A stretch of DNA of 29,734 bases from an uncultured Collinsella sp. (GCA_900757385.1 CAAENO010000025.1:1-29734); one strand, 5' to 3'; shown: positions 1-8,412, counted from the stretch's first letter. Numbers and translations are program-made. The notes: generated by a model not told the origin, from the sequence alone.

Positions 1-75
1 TCCAACAAAAAGACCTGCGCCGCACTTAAGGGCGTGGACAAAATTGCCGAAGACTTGGGCCGCGGTATCAAGTAA
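1..75 (+). CDS. 3' end of an unidentified upstream gene (partial)
   Basis: An open frame runs from base 1 to a TAA at 73-75, giving 24 codons that end in ...AEDLGRGIK. Codon use matches the other genes here and a good hairpin terminator follows 12 bases later, so this is probably the true C-terminus of a plus-strand gene. The fragment is too short and too generic (Lys-rich, no motif) to name a family. Confidence 0.55.
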   Translation, partial: SNKKTCAALKGVDKIAEDLGRGIK

Positions 76-87
76 GGTCCGTCATCC

Positions 88-123
88 AAGCGCCTCGCGA
101 GCATCCGTTCGCGGGGCGCTTTG
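88..123 (+). terminator. Hairpin terminator of the upstream gene
   Basis: AAGCGCC and CGCGA (88-100) pair with TCGCG and GGCGCTT across an 8-base loop, and the 3' arm ends in TTT. It lies directly behind the stop at 75 and separates that gene from the LacI-type gene at 219. The U-tract is short, so termination strength is uncertain. Confidence 0.6.
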
Positions 124-165
124 CACATTTGGGGGAGAGCGCGGCGAGTTGAAGAGTGATTTTGG

Positions 166-177
166 GGTATCGTTACC
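166..177. promoter_or_regulatory. Possible operator upstream of the LacI-type gene
   Basis: GGTATCGTTACC has a central CG and GGTA/TACC outer arms, the general form of a LacI-family operator, and lies 42 bases upstream of the start codon at 219. It differs from the GTGAACGTTCAC operator in front of the uronate genes. If real it would be an autoregulatory site. Only one copy is present and two inner positions break the symmetry, so support is weak. Confidence 0.25.
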
Positions 178-218
178 TGTACTGTTAATTGGCAACTTAT
201 CTATAACGGAGTAACCCC

Positions 219-1298
219 ATGAGCGCTCGCGTAACCATGAAGGACATAGCCGCCGAGCTTGGCGTTTCCATCAATACCGTGCACAAGGCCCTGACGGGTA
301 AGGCCGGCGTGAGCGAATCCGTGCGCTCCAAGGTGAATGCTAAGGCCGAGGCCATGGGTTACCATCGCAATACGAGTGCCTCGAGCCTGCGCCGCAAGGA
401 TATCAACCTGGTGTTTTGCCTGCCCCGCGCATCGTGCGAGGGGGCGTACTTTTTCCGTTACCTTTGGGAAGGCTGCAACCGCTTTGAGCAGGAGGTCATC
501 GATCAGGGCATTACGGTTGAGCGCGTAGAATTTGGCGTGGGCGGCTACGCCGATGCGCTCGAGCAGATTGATGAGCGTCTGCAGGTAGGCGAGAAGATTG
601 ACGGTCTGCTTGCCTATGTTCCGGGCGATGACCGCGCAACCGAACTCTTGAGGCAGATTGCCGAGGCGGGTGTGGCGATCGAGCTCGTCGACGGCGACCG
701 ACCGCACCTCGATCGCCTGGGTGCCAGTCTGGCGGACTATTCCGCGGCGGGCAGTCTTATGGCAGAGCAGGCGGCTAACCTGGTCCACGCTTCTGGGGCT
801 GACGCCCGCGTGCTCCTGTTGGCGGGCGACCCCTATACCGATTCACACTATCTGACCGCCCGCGCCTTTCATAATTACCTGCGCGAGCACGATATTCCAT
901 GGCGGGTTGAGGACCTTGCCGGTGCCCATGCGCAAGTCAAACAGCTCGAGCGCGAGCTTGAGCAGCGCTTGAGTGCGCCGGATGCTCCCGAGCTCATCTG
1001 TAGCGTTTTTGCCGTTGGTTCCGAGGTGGTCGCCGACGCGCTTGTTTCAAGCGGCAAGGCCGGCAAGGTCATGGTAATCGGCAACGACCTGTTCCCCGAG
1101 AGCGCCTTGGCCTTGCGCCGTGGCATCTTTACCAATATTGTCTATAAGGACCCGGTGAGCCTGGCCTACCGTGGCGCCAAGACCTTGGGCGAGTATCTGC
1201 TGTGGGGTAAAACTCCGGCGGAGCCCGTGCAGAAGGGTGCTGTGGAGATGGTGTTTGCCAGCAACGTCGACCGCTACTGCGAGCTTGCGGGAATTTAG
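219..1298 (+). CDS. LacI-family transcriptional regulator
   Basis: A 359-residue protein of standard LacI/GalR length. The N-terminus (about residues 7-26, MKDIAAELGVSINTVHKAL) is the LacI helix-turn-helix. It has NTVHKAL where most members have TVSRAL, so the recognition helix is atypical. A hinge segment (SASSLRRKDINL) follows, then a periplasmic-binding-protein-like effector domain to the end. Start 219 is supported by CGGAG at 208-211 upstream. The gene stands alone between two terminators, in the same direction as uxaC, 460 bases before it. Position makes it a candidate repressor of the GTGAACGTTCAC operators, a sequence of LacI type with central CG, responding to a uronate or KDG-like ligand. 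The kdgR-like LacI at 26376 and the GntR at 20774 are alternatives. Confidence 0.88.
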   Translation: MSARVTMKDIAAELGVSINTVHKALTGKAGVSESVRSKVNAKAEAMGYHRNTSASSLRRKDINLVFCLPRASCEGAYFFRYLWEGCNRFEQEVIDQGITVERVEFGVGGYADALEQIDERLQVGEKIDGLLAYVPGDDRATELLRQIAEAGVAIELVDGDRPHLDRLGASLADYSAAGSLMAEQAANLVHASGADARVLLLAGDPYTDSHYLTARAFHNYLREHDIPWRVEDLAGAHAQVKQLERELEQRLSAPDAPELICSVFAVGSEVVADALVSSGKAGKVMVIGNDLFPESALALRRGIFTNIVYKDPVSLAYRGAKTLGEYLLWGKTPAEPVQKGAVEMVFASNVDRYCELAGI

Positions 1299-1316
1299 CC
1301 GTTTAGTCAGGTACCC

Positions 1317-1529
1317 CCTCTTGCGACGTGCTTTTTTTGGAGTATTCAGCAATGGCGTGTCCCGAAAGAGGTTAGGACGACTGTTTTAAGTGCCCCCGAT
1401 GGCGTAATTCGCCATTGGGGGCACTTATTTATGCCGATTGGGCGCAATATGAGCATCAGATAGGGCTTCGAAGACGGTGCGCGGTGCGCTCCGATGCTGA
1501 ATACTCCCAAAAATGCACGGCGGAACATG
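1317..1529. repeat. Imperfect inverted repeat pair, possible MITE-like or REP element
   Basis: Bases 1328-1350 read in reverse complement as GCTGAATACTCC followed by an A-tract and GCAC. Bases 1496-1518 carry the same 23-mer with two changes, and similarity continues more weakly for about 11 bases. The arms are about 140 bases apart and enclose the terminator. Read outward from the terminator, each arm could encode a similar start of peptide, (M/L)LNTPK-(K/N)-ARR, so either nucleotide or coding homology could explain it. No target-site duplication was recognised. Confidence 0.45.
1388..1430. terminator. Long hairpin terminator behind the LacI gene
   Basis: AAGTGCCCCCGATGGCG (1388-1404) pairs with CGCCATTGGGGGCACTT (1410-1426), 17 pairs with one G-U wobble and a 5-base loop. 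T-rich sequence (TATTT) follows on the plus strand and a run of A precedes it, so it could work in both directions. Confidence 0.8.
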
Positions 1530-1612
1530 ACCCACCTGGCCAAAGCGCTCAAGTTCGGTATTCGGGGACGCCTGCCAATTCGCAATACATACAAGTCACG
1601 GCTCCAGTAACC

Positions 1613-1710
1613 GTTGAACGGGCAAAATCGACCGTTCACCCCATGGTGGTTAGGTGAACGTTCACCTTTTAAGTCGCAATGAATTAGTATAGTGAACGTT
1701 CACCTAGAGG
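1613..1710 (+). promoter_or_regulatory. uxaC promoter with paired GTGAACGTTCAC operators
   Basis: Operator 1 is the perfect 16-base palindrome AGGTGAACGTTCACCT at 1652-1667 (centre 1659.5). Operator 2 has core GTGAACGTTCAC at 1692-1703 (centre 1697.5), 38 bases downstream. A possible -10, TAGTAT (1685-1690), lies between them with a -35-like TTCACC (1661-1666) inside operator 1 and an 18-base spacer, so operator 2 would cover the transcription start. Upstream, TGAACGG (1615-1621) and CCGTTCA (1632-1638) form an inverted pair that recurs in front of the transporter gene. This is the architecture of a repressed promoter; the protein that binds is inferred only. Confidence 0.8.
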
Positions 1711-1757
1711 ATAACGAGCGCATCGTGCGCCCGCTCCGCCAACAAAGGGGTTGTTTG

Positions 1758-3185
1758 ATGAAAAACTTCATGGACGATCAGGATTTCCTGCTGAGCACCA
1801 AAACCGGTGAGGAGCTGTTCCACAACTTTGCCGAGGGCATGCCCATCGTTGACTACCACTGCCACATTTCTCCCAAGGAGATCTGGGACGACAAGCGTTT
1901 TGAGAACATCACCGAGGTTTGGCTGGGCGGTGACCACTACAAGTGGCGCCTGATGCGTGCCAACGGCGTCGACGAGCGCTTCATTACCGGCGATGCCCCT
2001 GCTCGCGAGAAGTTCCAGAAGTGGGCCGAGACCCTGGGCCGTTGCGTGGGCAACCCCGTCTTTGAGTGGAGCCACCTGGAGCTTAAGCGTTACTTTGGCT
2101 ACGAGGGCGTCCTGAACGGCAAAACCGCTCAGGAGGTCTGGGACCTTGCCAACGCCAAGCTCACTGAGGCCAGCTTTACCTGCCGCAACCTGATCAAGCA
2201 GTCCAACGTCCGCATGATCTGCACTACCGACGACCCCGCCGACAGCTTTGAGTGGCACAAGAAGATTGCCGCCGACGACAGTTTTGACGTTCAGGTCGTT
2301 CCCGCCATGCGCCCCGATGCCGCCCTGCGCATCGAGCGTGGCCAGGAGTTCGCCGACTACTGCAAGCATCTCTCCGAGGTTGCCGGCATTGAGATCAGCG
2401 ACTTCGAGGGCATGAAGGCCGCCATCTCCAAGCGCTACGATGTCGCCCACGAGCTGGGCTGCCGCGCTTCCGACCACGCGCTCGACTACGTTATGTACGC
2501 TCCGGCTACCGCCGACGAGATCGAGACTATCTTTGCCAAGGGCCTTGCCGCCGAGCCGCTTACCGAGGACGAGGTCCTCAAGTACAAGACGGCCTTTATG
2601 CAGTTTGTCGCTGGCGAGTATGTCCGCCTTGGCTGGGCCATGCAGCTGCACTTTGGCTGCAAGCGTGACAACAACCGCGCTATGTTCGCCAAGCTCGGCC
2701 CCGACACCGGCTACGACTGCATCTCCAACTACACGCCGTCCGACCAGCTGGCCGATTTCCTCAACTCCATCCAGGAGTCCACGGGTCTGCCCAAGACCAT
2801 CCTGTACAGCCTGAACCCCATCGACAACACCATGATCGATACCGTGATGGGCTGCTTCCAGGAGGCTCCGACCGCCGGCAAGATCCAGAACGGCTCTGCC
2901 TGGTGGTTCAACGACAACGAGATCGGTATGCGCGAGCAGCTCACGGCTCTGGCTAACGAGGGCGTGTTGGGCAACTTTGTGGGCATGCTTACCGATTCCC
3001 GCTCCTTCCTGTCCTACCCGCGTCACGAGTACTTCCGTCGCGTGCTGTGCGGCGTGATCGGCGAGTGGGTCGAGCAGGGCAAGTATCCGGCCGACATGGA
3101 GCTGCTGGGAGCCATCGTGCGCGACATCAGCTACAACAACGCGGTCCGCTACTTTGGCTTTGACCTGGATACCGTCGAGGCTTAA
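1758..3185 (+). CDS. uxaC: Glucuronate/galacturonate isomerase UxaC
   Basis: A 475-residue uronate isomerase (EC 5.3.1.12) converting D-galacturonate to D-tagaturonate, or D-glucuronate to D-fructuronate, in the cytoplasm. It belongs to the amidohydrolase-like superfamily: DYHCHISPKEIWDD near the N-terminus gives the metal-binding His34-x-His36, followed by the family blocks WLGGDHYKWRLMR, CTTDDPADS, MQLHFGCKRDNN, WWFNDNEIGM and LTDSRSFLSYPRHEYFRR. ATG at 1758 has AAAGGGG 10 bases upstream and begins MKNFMDDQDFLL as the family does. A longer in-frame start at 1692 would lie inside operator 2 and is rejected. First gene of the uxaC-uxaB-uxaA set, controlled by the paired operators just upstream. 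Confidence 0.97.
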   Translation: MKNFMDDQDFLLSTKTGEELFHNFAEGMPIVDYHCHISPKEIWDDKRFENITEVWLGGDHYKWRLMRANGVDERFITGDAPAREKFQKWAETLGRCVGNPVFEWSHLELKRYFGYEGVLNGKTAQEVWDLANAKLTEASFTCRNLIKQSNVRMICTTDDPADSFEWHKKIAADDSFDVQVVPAMRPDAALRIERGQEFADYCKHLSEVAGIEISDFEGMKAAISKRYDVAHELGCRASDHALDYVMYAPATADEIETIFAKGLAAEPLTEDEVLKYKTAFMQFVAGEYVRLGWAMQLHFGCKRDNNRAMFAKLGPDTGYDCISNYTPSDQLADFLNSIQESTGLPKTILYSLNPIDNTMIDTVMGCFQEAPTAGKIQNGSAWWFNDNEIGMREQLTALANEGVLGNFVGMLTDSRSFLSYPRHEYFRRVLCGVIGEWVEQGKYPADMELLGAIVRDISYNNAVRYFGFDLDTVEA

Positions 3186-3210
3186 ACCCGTATCGAATCA
3201 CACCGAACTC

Positions 3211-3244
3211 GGGAGCGCCGTTGCCACACGCGGCGCCCCCGTTT
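3211..3244 (+). terminator. Hairpin between uxaC and uxaB
   Basis: GGGAGCGCCG (3211-3220) pairs with CGGCGCCCCC (3231-3240), one mismatch, and GTTTTG follows. It may be a weak or partial terminator that sets uxaC above uxaB expression. No new promoter is obvious before uxaB, so readthrough is expected. Confidence 0.55.
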
Positions 3245-3281
3245 TGCCTGCACGCTAACAGCAATCTAAGGAGAGACATCG

Positions 3282-4796
3282 ATGGAGAACATCAGCTACG
3301 AGACGCTCGAGAAGATTGGCTACAAGGGCTACCTGCTGCCCAAGGACGCGCCCGAGAAGGTTCTGCAGTTTGGCGAGGGCAATTTCCTGCGCGCCTTTGT
3401 CGACCGCTTCTTTGACATGGGCAACGAGGCAACCGGCTGGAACGGCAAGGTTGTCATGGTGCAGCCCATCAGCGGCGCCTTTGGCTTTGCCGACGGCATC
3501 AATGCCCAGGACGACCTGTACACCGTGCTGGTGCGCGGCAAGGAGAACGGCAACACGGTTGACGAGTCCCGCGTGATCAGCGCCTGCAGCCGCTGTCTCA
3601 ATCCGTATCGCGAGGACGACTACCACGCCATGATGGAGGTCGCCGTCTCCGACGATTTGGAGATTATCGTCTCCAACACCACCGAGGCTGGCATTGCCTA
3701 CGATCCGTCCTGCAAGGCCGACGACATGCCGCCCGCGAGCTTCCCCGCTAAGCTTGCCCAGGTGCTCCACACCCGCTGGGCCGCCGGCAAGCCGGGCGTC
3801 ATCGTGCTCGCCTGTGAGCTCATCGATCACAACGGCGAGGAGCTGCTGCGCATCATGAACCAGTACGTGAGCGACTGGGGCTGGGAGGACGAGTTTGCGC
3901 AGTGGATGGCCAACGACTGCACCGTCTGCACCACGCTCGTCGACACTATCGTCCCCGGCCGCATCCGCGACCCCAAGGAGGCCGCTGCCGTGGCCGAGCG
4001 CCTGGGCTACGAAGATCCCTTCCTGGCCGTGCGCGAGCCCTTCCAGATGTGGGGTATCCAGGGCGACGAGTCACTTGCCGAGAAGCTGCCCTTCGTGAAG
4101 GCCGGCCTGCCGGGCGTCTTTGTGACCCCCGATGTCACCCCGTACAAGAAGCGCAAGGTCCGCATCCTCAACGGCGCCCACACTGCCTTTGTTCCGGGCT
4201 CCTGGGTTGCCGGCTTTGACATCGTGCGCGATTGCATGCACGACGAGACCGTCCGTGGCTTCATGAACACCATGCTCTACGACGAGGTCATCCCGACGCT
4301 TGCCGCCGATCTGGATGTCGAGGACTGCAAGGCCTTTGCCGCCGCCGTCGAGAACCGCTTCGACAACCCGTTTATCGACCACGCGCTGCTCTCCATTTGC
4401 CTCAACTCAACCGCCAAATGGCGTGCTCGCGACCTGCCCACGCTCAAGGACTATGTTGCCGAGACCGGCAGCCTGCCCAAGTGCCTGGCGACGAGCCTCG
4501 CTACGCTCATTGCCTTCTATACGCAGGAGCTTGTGTCCCGCGAGGGCGATGGCCTGTACCTGCGCCGTGCCGACGGCACCGAGTACACCGCTCAGGACGA
4601 CGCCTTCGTGCTCGATTTCTACGCTGCCCACGCCGGTGCAGACGATGCCGAGCTGGTGCACGACGTGCTCAGTAACGAGCAGATGTGGGGCGAGGACCTT
4701 ACGCAGATTGCCGGCCTTGAGGAGTTCGTCGTCAACGCGCTTGCCGTCGTGCGCGTCGAGGGCGCCAAACAGGCCTTCGCCAACGCCCAGGCCTAA
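3282..4796 (+). CDS. uxaB: Tagaturonate reductase UxaB (altronate oxidoreductase)
   Basis: A 504-residue member of the mannitol dehydrogenase family, the usual length for UxaB (EC 1.1.1.58), reducing D-tagaturonate to D-altronate with NADH. Family landmarks: LQFGEGNFLRAFVDRFFD at the N-terminal nucleotide-binding fold, IIVSNTTEAGI, ACELIDHNGEELLRIM (in UxaB the equivalent is PCELID) and RILNGAHTAFVPGSWVAGF in the catalytic C-terminal domain. AAGGAGAG stands 7 bases before ATG 3282. Second step of the galacturonate branch, between uxaC and uxaA. A fructuronate reductase (UxuB) is less likely because the NTTEAGI and CELIDHNGE blocks are those of UxaB. Confidence 0.93.
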   Translation: MENISYETLEKIGYKGYLLPKDAPEKVLQFGEGNFLRAFVDRFFDMGNEATGWNGKVVMVQPISGAFGFADGINAQDDLYTVLVRGKENGNTVDESRVISACSRCLNPYREDDYHAMMEVAVSDDLEIIVSNTTEAGIAYDPSCKADDMPPASFPAKLAQVLHTRWAAGKPGVIVLACELIDHNGEELLRIMNQYVSDWGWEDEFAQWMANDCTVCTTLVDTIVPGRIRDPKEAAAVAERLGYEDPFLAVREPFQMWGIQGDESLAEKLPFVKAGLPGVFVTPDVTPYKKRKVRILNGAHTAFVPGSWVAGFDIVRDCMHDETVRGFMNTMLYDEVIPTLAADLDVEDCKAFAAAVENRFDNPFIDHALLSICLNSTAKWRARDLPTLKDYVAETGSLPKCLATSLATLIAFYTQELVSREGDGLYLRRADGTEYTAQDDAFVLDFYAAHAGADDAELVHDVLSNEQMWGEDLTQIAGLEEFVVNALAVVRVEGAKQAFANAQA

Positions 4797-4806
4797 ATCC
4801 TTCTGT

Positions 4807-4832
4807 GCGCCCGCCGGGCAACTGGCGGGCGC
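4807..4832 (+). terminator. GC-rich hairpin between uxaB and uxaA
   Basis: GCGCCCGCC (4807-4815) pairs perfectly with GGCGGGCGC (4824-4832) over an 8-base loop. No U-tract follows, so it may stabilise mRNA ends or attenuate and need not terminate. It lies 42 bases before the uxaA start. Confidence 0.5.
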
Positions 4833-4874
4833 CCGCTGACTTCTGCTCAACCTGTAGGGTTAGGACCATTTGTA

Positions 4875-6359
4875 ATGAACACTATCCAGATCAATCCGGC
4901 CGATAACGTGATCGTCGCGCTGTCGCCGCTTGCCAAGGGCACCGCTGTCGCGGTTCCCGGGGTGGGCGAGGTCGTTGCCGCGGAGGATATTCCGCAGGGC
5001 CACAAGATGGCCGTGCGTGCCATTGCGGCGGGGGAGGACGTCGTCAAGTACGGTCTTCCTATCGGCCACGTGACGGGCGACATCCAGCCCGGTCAGTGGC
5101 TTCATACGCATAACGTCAAGACCAACCTTTCGGGCGAGGTCGAGTACGCTTACAACCCGACGCATCCGGTCGTTGAGCCGGTTGAGCCCGAGACCTTTAT
5201 GGGTTTCCGCCGCGCTGACGGCCGCGCCGCCACGCGCAACGAGCTGTGGATCATCCCCACGGTCGGCTGCGTCAACGAGGTCGCACGTGCCATGTGCGAG
5301 CAGGCTCAGGATCTGGTCGAGGGCTCGCTGGAGGGCGTTTACTACTTCCCGCATCCCTTTGGCTGCTCGCAGACCGGTGCCGACCATGCCCAGACGCGCC
5401 GTCTGCTGGTGGCGCTCTCGCGTCACGCAAACGCTGCGGGTGTGCTGTTCCTGTCCCTCGGTTGCGAAAACTGCACGCACCAGCAGGTACTCGACGAGCT
5501 CGGTGACTTCGATCGCGAGCGCGTTCGATTCCTCGCCTGCCAGGATGTAGCCGACGAGCAGGTCGAGGGTCACAAGATCCTGTCCGAGCTTGCCGACCTG
5601 GCCAAGCAGGCCAAGCGTGAGCCCATTCCTGCCTCCGAGCTGGTCATTGGCCTTAAGTGCGGCGGCTCTGACGGTCTTTCGGGCATTACCGCCAACCCCA
5701 CGATCGGTCGCGTGAGCGATATGGTCGTCGCCCGCGGCGGCACGTCGGTGCTCACCGAGGTTCCCGAGATGTTTGGCGCGGAGAGCATTCTGCTCGATCG
5801 CTGTGAGAGCCAGGACGTCTTTAACGCAGCTGCCGACATGCTCAACGGCTTTAAGGACTACTTTATCAGCCACGGGGAGGTCGTCTATGAGAACCCGAGC
5901 CCCGGCAACAAGGACGGCGGCATTACCACGCTCGAGGACAAGAGCTGCGGCTGCGTGCAAAAGGGCGGATCTGCCCCCATCGTCGACGTGCTGCCGTATG
6001 CCGGTCAGGCTACCAAGCATGGCCTGAACATGCTGTGCGGCCCGGGTAACGACATGGTATCCACCACGGCCCTGACGGCTGCCGGCTGCCACGTAATCCT
6101 GTTCTCGACCGGCCGCGGCACGCCGTTTGGCGCACCGGCGCCTACACTCAAGGTGTTCACCAACCAGCGTCTGTGCGACCACAAGGCCAACTGGATGGAC
6201 TTTAACGCCGGCGTGGTCGCCACGGGCGAGCGTACGCTCGACGAGGCTGCCCACGACCTGTACCAGCTGGTGCTAGAGACGGCGAGCGGCAAGCTTACGA
6301 GTGCCGAGCGCCGCGGCTGTCACGAGATCAGCATCTGGAAGGACGGCGTCTGCCTGTAG
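4875..6359 (+). CDS. uxaA: Altronate dehydratase UxaA
   Basis: A 494-residue full-length UxaA (EC 4.2.1.7), dehydrating D-altronate to 2-keto-3-deoxy-D-gluconate. The N-terminal SAF domain (about residues 1-95, with GHKMAVRAIAAGEDVVKYG) is followed by the UxaA/GarD catalytic region with HPFGCSQTG, SLGCENC, GLKCGGSDGLSGITANP, NPSPGNKDGGITTLEDKSCGC and FSTGRGTPFGAPAPTLKV; the conserved Cys and His residues are candidate iron ligands. AGGA stands about 9 bases before ATG 4875. Last gene of the uxa set, closed by a strong terminator. Its product KDG is passed to kdgK/kdgA at 24210-26141, where the kduD branch also converges. Confidence 0.96.
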   Translation: MNTIQINPADNVIVALSPLAKGTAVAVPGVGEVVAAEDIPQGHKMAVRAIAAGEDVVKYGLPIGHVTGDIQPGQWLHTHNVKTNLSGEVEYAYNPTHPVVEPVEPETFMGFRRADGRAATRNELWIIPTVGCVNEVARAMCEQAQDLVEGSLEGVYYFPHPFGCSQTGADHAQTRRLLVALSRHANAAGVLFLSLGCENCTHQQVLDELGDFDRERVRFLACQDVADEQVEGHKILSELADLAKQAKREPIPASELVIGLKCGGSDGLSGITANPTIGRVSDMVVARGGTSVLTEVPEMFGAESILLDRCESQDVFNAAADMLNGFKDYFISHGEVVYENPSPGNKDGGITTLEDKSCGCVQKGGSAPIVDVLPYAGQATKHGLNMLCGPGNDMVSTTALTAAGCHVILFSTGRGTPFGAPAPTLKVFTNQRLCDHKANWMDFNAGVVATGERTLDEAAHDLYQLVLETASGKLTSAERRGCHEISIWKDGVCL

Positions 6360-6391
6360 CGGTAAATGGGTTCGCATAGGGCGCTATTGAC

Positions 6392-6430
6392 CATGGCCCC
6401 GTCGGGAGTGTTCCCGGCGGGGCCATGTTT
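6392..6430 (+). terminator. Terminator of the uxaCBA operon
   Basis: CATGGCCCCG (6392-6401) pairs with CGGGGCCATG (6418-6427) and the stem continues inside with TCGGGA/TTCCCGG. TTTGTT follows. It ends the uxa transcript before the separate transporter promoter. Confidence 0.8.
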
Positions 6431-6738
6431 GTTCTGTCTGTTCGGGCGTGTCTTTCTGAGGGTACGGGAGCGGCGAAAACAATAAACGTTCACCTAATCG
6501 ACCTCAAATTTAAACCCACTCAATACCCATGTAATCGTGATTTTTTTCAAGTCAGATGTCCGTTTAACGGCAAAAAACGACCGTTCAAGGATAATATACA
6601 AGTGAACGTTCACCTATCATACGCAATCGCGCATAATCTAGCTAAACGTTCACCATACGAGTGGGCGATATGCAGACAGACATCGGTATGGACTCCAATG
6701 TCTTGTTACAAGACAATCGAGAAAAGAGAGGGAGCTCG
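6431..6738 (+). promoter_or_regulatory. Transporter promoter region with three GTGAACGTTCAC-type operators
   Basis: This 308-base gap has no gene. Operator-like sites are centred at 6487.5 (TAAACGTTCACCTA, left arm degenerate), 6607.5 (AGTGAACGTTCACCTA, perfect core) and 6647.5 (CTAAACGTTCACCAT). The last two are 40 bases apart. A possible -10 CATAAT (6632-6637) with -35-like TTCACC (6610-6615), 16-base spacer, lies between them, matching the uxaC layout. Another AT-rich -10-like stretch (GATAATAT, 6590-6597) precedes the middle operator. TTAACGG (6564-6570) and CCGTTCA (6581-6587) form the same inverted pair as upstream of uxaC. The first site, about 120 bases upstream, could allow looping. 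Confidence 0.72.
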
Positions 6739-8298
6739 ATGACTAACAAGATCGGTAAAAAGCGCAAGATCACATTCTGGACGCGCTTGGGCTTTGGTAT
6801 GGGCGGCATGCTCAACTCCGGTGCCCTGAGCTTTACGCACAGCTACATGGTGCTGTTCCTGTCCACGGAGTGTGGTCTGTCCGCAGGCGAGGCTGCGCTG
6901 ATCAGCTCGTTCGCCATCTATCTCAACGCCATTCTGTGCCCGCTCATGGGCTTTGTGGCCGATAACTTCTACGCTACTAAGATCGGCCGCATCTTTGGCC
7001 GCCGCCGTTTCTGGATCTTGCTGGCTATCCCGATGATGGTCGCCGAGCCGCTCATCTTTGTGGCTACGCCGTTTGGTTTCCCGTACTACTTTGTGTTGTA
7101 CCTGATCTACAACGTCGCGTACACGTTCTGCACCGCCAACCTGTCGCCGCTTACCATCGAGATGACCGATGACTTCAAGGAGCGTACGTACCTCACCGGC
7201 TACAAGCACCTCTTTGGTAACGCCGCCGGCTTCCTGATGGCAGCACTCGTCGGCTTTGGCTTTGGCACCTTCGGCGAGACCAACCCGTTCAGCTACTTCA
7301 TTATTGCTACGATTAACGCTTCGGTCATGGCAATCTCGCTGCTGTGCGTGTACCTGTCCACGTGGGAGCACACTCCCGAGGAGGTCGCTCAGGAGAAGAT
7401 CGAGAGCGTCGGCGAGGGTATCAAGAAGTTTTTCATCGACGTTATCTCTACCTTCCGCAACAAGTCCTTCCGCAAGGTCCTGTATGCGCAGGTCTCCACG
7501 AAGCTCGCCGCTGCCTGCTGGTCTGCGTGCCTGTCCTTCTTCATCGTCTACTGTCTGCAGATTCCTAAGTCCTACGAGTCCGTGATGGAGATGCCCGGCA
7601 AGGTCGTCGCTATCGTCTGCACCGCCATCTGGGTCGCCCTCATGGCCAAGAAGGGCTTCCACAAGTCTTGGTACCTGGCAAACGTCGGTTGCGCCGCGTG
7701 CATCATCGCCTACAACTACTTCGCCTTTGGTCAGATCAACGGCACCTCCACGGTCGCCATCGCCATGATCGCCTACCCCATCATCTTCGCCATCTGGAAG
7801 TTCTTCTACGTTGGCTTCCAGTATCTGCCCGATGTTCTGCTCAACTACATCCCCGATGTCGACGAGCTCATCACCCTGCGTCGTCGCGAGGGCATCTACA
7901 GCTCCGCACAGCAGCTCTGCCAGCAGATCGCCCAGGCTGTTGCCGTCAACGTATGGGCTATCGTCCTTGCTGCCTCCGGCTTCATTCAGACCGCCGGCAA
8001 CAGCGACGCCGTGACCCAGCCCGCCACCGTGCCTCTGTACATCTGCGGCTACATGCTCATCGGCTGCGCCGGCTTCTTCCTGCTCGCGGCCGTCCTTGCC
8101 CGCGGCATCAAGATTGACAAGGAGCAGTGCGACATCCTTTGCGACGAGATCCACCGTGTCAAGGAGGGTGGCAAGATGGCCGACGTCAAGCCCGAGGTCA
8201 AGGCGCTTTGCGAGGAGCTCTCCGGCTTTAAGTACGAGGACTGCTTCGCCCACAACAATGTTGGCTTCCAGGACGGCAGCGTAATTCCCGCCGAGTAG
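6739..8298 (+). CDS. GPH-family (MFS) sugar/uronide importer
   Basis: A 519-residue integral membrane protein with about 12 hydrophobic segments. It resembles glycoside-pentoside-hexuronide:cation symporters (MelB/TogT type): an early FGMGGMLNSGALSF segment, the loop ADNFYATKIGRIFGRRRFWIL matching the family's D-x6-R-x3-GRRRPW signature, and a central YTFCTANLSPLTIEMTDDFKER. A cytoplasmic C-terminal tail of about 60 residues follows the last helix. ATG 6739 has AGAGAGGGAG just upstream; a start at 6661 is possible but lacks a good binding site. Driven by the operator-bearing promoter and followed by intracellular GH28, CE8 and esterase genes, so import of oligogalacturonides, as for Dickeya TogT, is the best inference. 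The actual substrate is not visible. Confidence 0.85.
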   Translation: MTNKIGKKRKITFWTRLGFGMGGMLNSGALSFTHSYMVLFLSTECGLSAGEAALISSFAIYLNAILCPLMGFVADNFYATKIGRIFGRRRFWILLAIPMMVAEPLIFVATPFGFPYYFVLYLIYNVAYTFCTANLSPLTIEMTDDFKERTYLTGYKHLFGNAAGFLMAALVGFGFGTFGETNPFSYFIIATINASVMAISLLCVYLSTWEHTPEEVAQEKIESVGEGIKKFFIDVISTFRNKSFRKVLYAQVSTKLAAACWSACLSFFIVYCLQIPKSYESVMEMPGKVVAIVCTAIWVALMAKKGFHKSWYLANVGCAACIIAYNYFAFGQINGTSTVAIAMIAYPIIFAIWKFFYVGFQYLPDVLLNYIPDVDELITLRRREGIYSSAQQLCQQIAQAVAVNVWAIVLAASGFIQTAGNSDAVTQPATVPLYICGYMLIGCAGFFLLAAVLARGIKIDKEQCDILCDEIHRVKEGGKMADVKPEVKALCEELSGFKYEDCFAHNNVGFQDGSVIPAE

Positions 8299-8322
8299 GG
8301 CAGGCGCATCGTCCAAACCACA

Positions 8323-8366
8323 GGGCCGTGCCACCGGAGATCCACCGGCGGGTACGGCCCTTTTTT
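8323..8366 (+). terminator. Terminator behind the transporter gene
   Basis: GGGCCGT (8323-8329) pairs with ACGGCCC (8354-8360), with CCACCGG/CCACCGGCGGG inside, followed by TTTTTT. It probably lets only part of transcription continue into GH28, giving more transporter than enzyme. No clear operator or convincing promoter was found between it and 8413. Confidence 0.8.
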
Positions 8367-8412
8367 AAAAACGAGTAGTATGATCTTCTGATTACATTTG
8401 AGGGAGAGACCC

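Larger units (their letters stand above)
1299..1757. other. 459-base gap between the LacI gene and uxaC
   Basis: No conventional gene is visible. The gap holds an imperfect inverted repeat pair (1317-1352 and 1494-1529) around a strong terminator hairpin (1388-1426), a 38-codon open frame (1494-1610) with no clear ribosome binding site, and the operator/promoter region of uxaC (1613-1710). Confidence 0.7.

Noticed and set aside
1692..1757. Upstream in-frame start for uxaC beginning MNVHLEDNE
   Set aside because: It lies inside operator 2 and at the likely transcription start, has no ribosome binding site, and the extra residues do not belong to the UxaC family. ATG 1758 has a good site and a family-like N-terminus.
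1704..3026. 440-codon open frame on the minus strand opposite uxaC
   Set aside because: It mirrors GC-rich codon use of uxaC, is Leu/Val/Gly/Ala repetitive with no recognisable domain and no promoter.
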